NCBI GenBank assembly: GCA_900315495.1
Contig: OMZJ01000040.1
Location: 1-34,859, forward strand
Length of the DNA: 34,859 bases
Direction: 5' to 3'
From: an uncultured Lachnospiraceae bacterium
GTDB lineage: Bacteria; Bacillota; Clostridia; Lachnospirales; Lachnospiraceae
The stretch's first letter is position 1. Each line of letters begins with the position of its first letter. Below, piece by piece: positions 34,843-34,859 of the stretch. The notes under the pieces were generated by a model that searched no databases, was not told where the DNA came from, and was given only the letters and a program-made list of their open reading frames with translations. Position numbers and translations under genes: made by a program.

Positions 34843-34859
34843 GTACATTCGCGGATCCA

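Overview
The window is a GC-rich (roughly 58-60% by eye), densely coded chromosome segment from a Bacillota member. It is most likely a high-GC clostridium of the Lachnospiraceae type. The evidence is gene order (lepA-hemW-hrcA-grpE-dnaK-dnaJ and hprK-murB-rapZ-whiA-HPr-dnaE-pfkA), a perfect CIRCE operator, strong AGGAGG ribosome sites with several TTG starts, and the HprK/Crh-type catabolite machinery. I see no tRNA, rRNA, insertion sequence, phage gene or CRISPR array. All genes except the first are on the plus strand.

Layout. 1-3030 (minus): a large YfhO-family membrane protein that runs off the left edge. 3337-4632: a membrane-anchored Amidase_2 cell-wall hydrolase. 4892-6091: acetate kinase, without pta. 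6231-10051: lepA, hemW and a YcxB-like membrane protein. 10245-15545: the heat-shock operon hrcA-grpE-dnaK-dnaJ behind a sigma-A promoter and CIRCE. 15708-17216: glycerol kinase. 17436-19523: ftsH. 19725-21758: uvrC. 21755-25981: hprK-murB-rapZ-whiA-crh-like, tightly packed, from a promoter that overlaps the uvrC stop. 26082-26699: signal peptidase I. 26825-30325: dnaE. 30503-31477: pfkA with its own promoter and a long leader. 31728-32504: a SpoU/TrmH RNA methyltransferase. 32793-34775: a secreted SH3/lytic transglycosylase with its own promoter.

How the genes fit together. Most are core functions: translation, protein quality control, DNA repair and replication, envelope synthesis and remodelling, glycolysis and acetate production. 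The strongest theme is carbon-flux control. HprK lies in one operon with an HPr paralogue that keeps Ser46 but has Glu at position 15, so it can be a regulatory Crh-type protein but not a PTS phosphocarrier. Pfk, acetate kinase and glycerol kinase lie nearby, and the glycerol kinase lacks the usual HPr-phosphorylated histidine loop. A second theme is envelope biology: YfhO, amidase, MurB, signal peptidase and a transglycosylase with a WalR-like box at its promoter.

I do not see an undescribed multi-gene system. The parts worth a second look are regulatory or structural: a 12-bp-arm inverted repeat at the presumed ftsH start site, a duplicated promoter-spacer motif and hairpin in the pfkA leader, strong hairpins between ftsH and uvrC, and unusual low-complexity tails or repeats on otherwise conserved proteins (YfhO, HrcA, GrpE, FtsH, UvrC).
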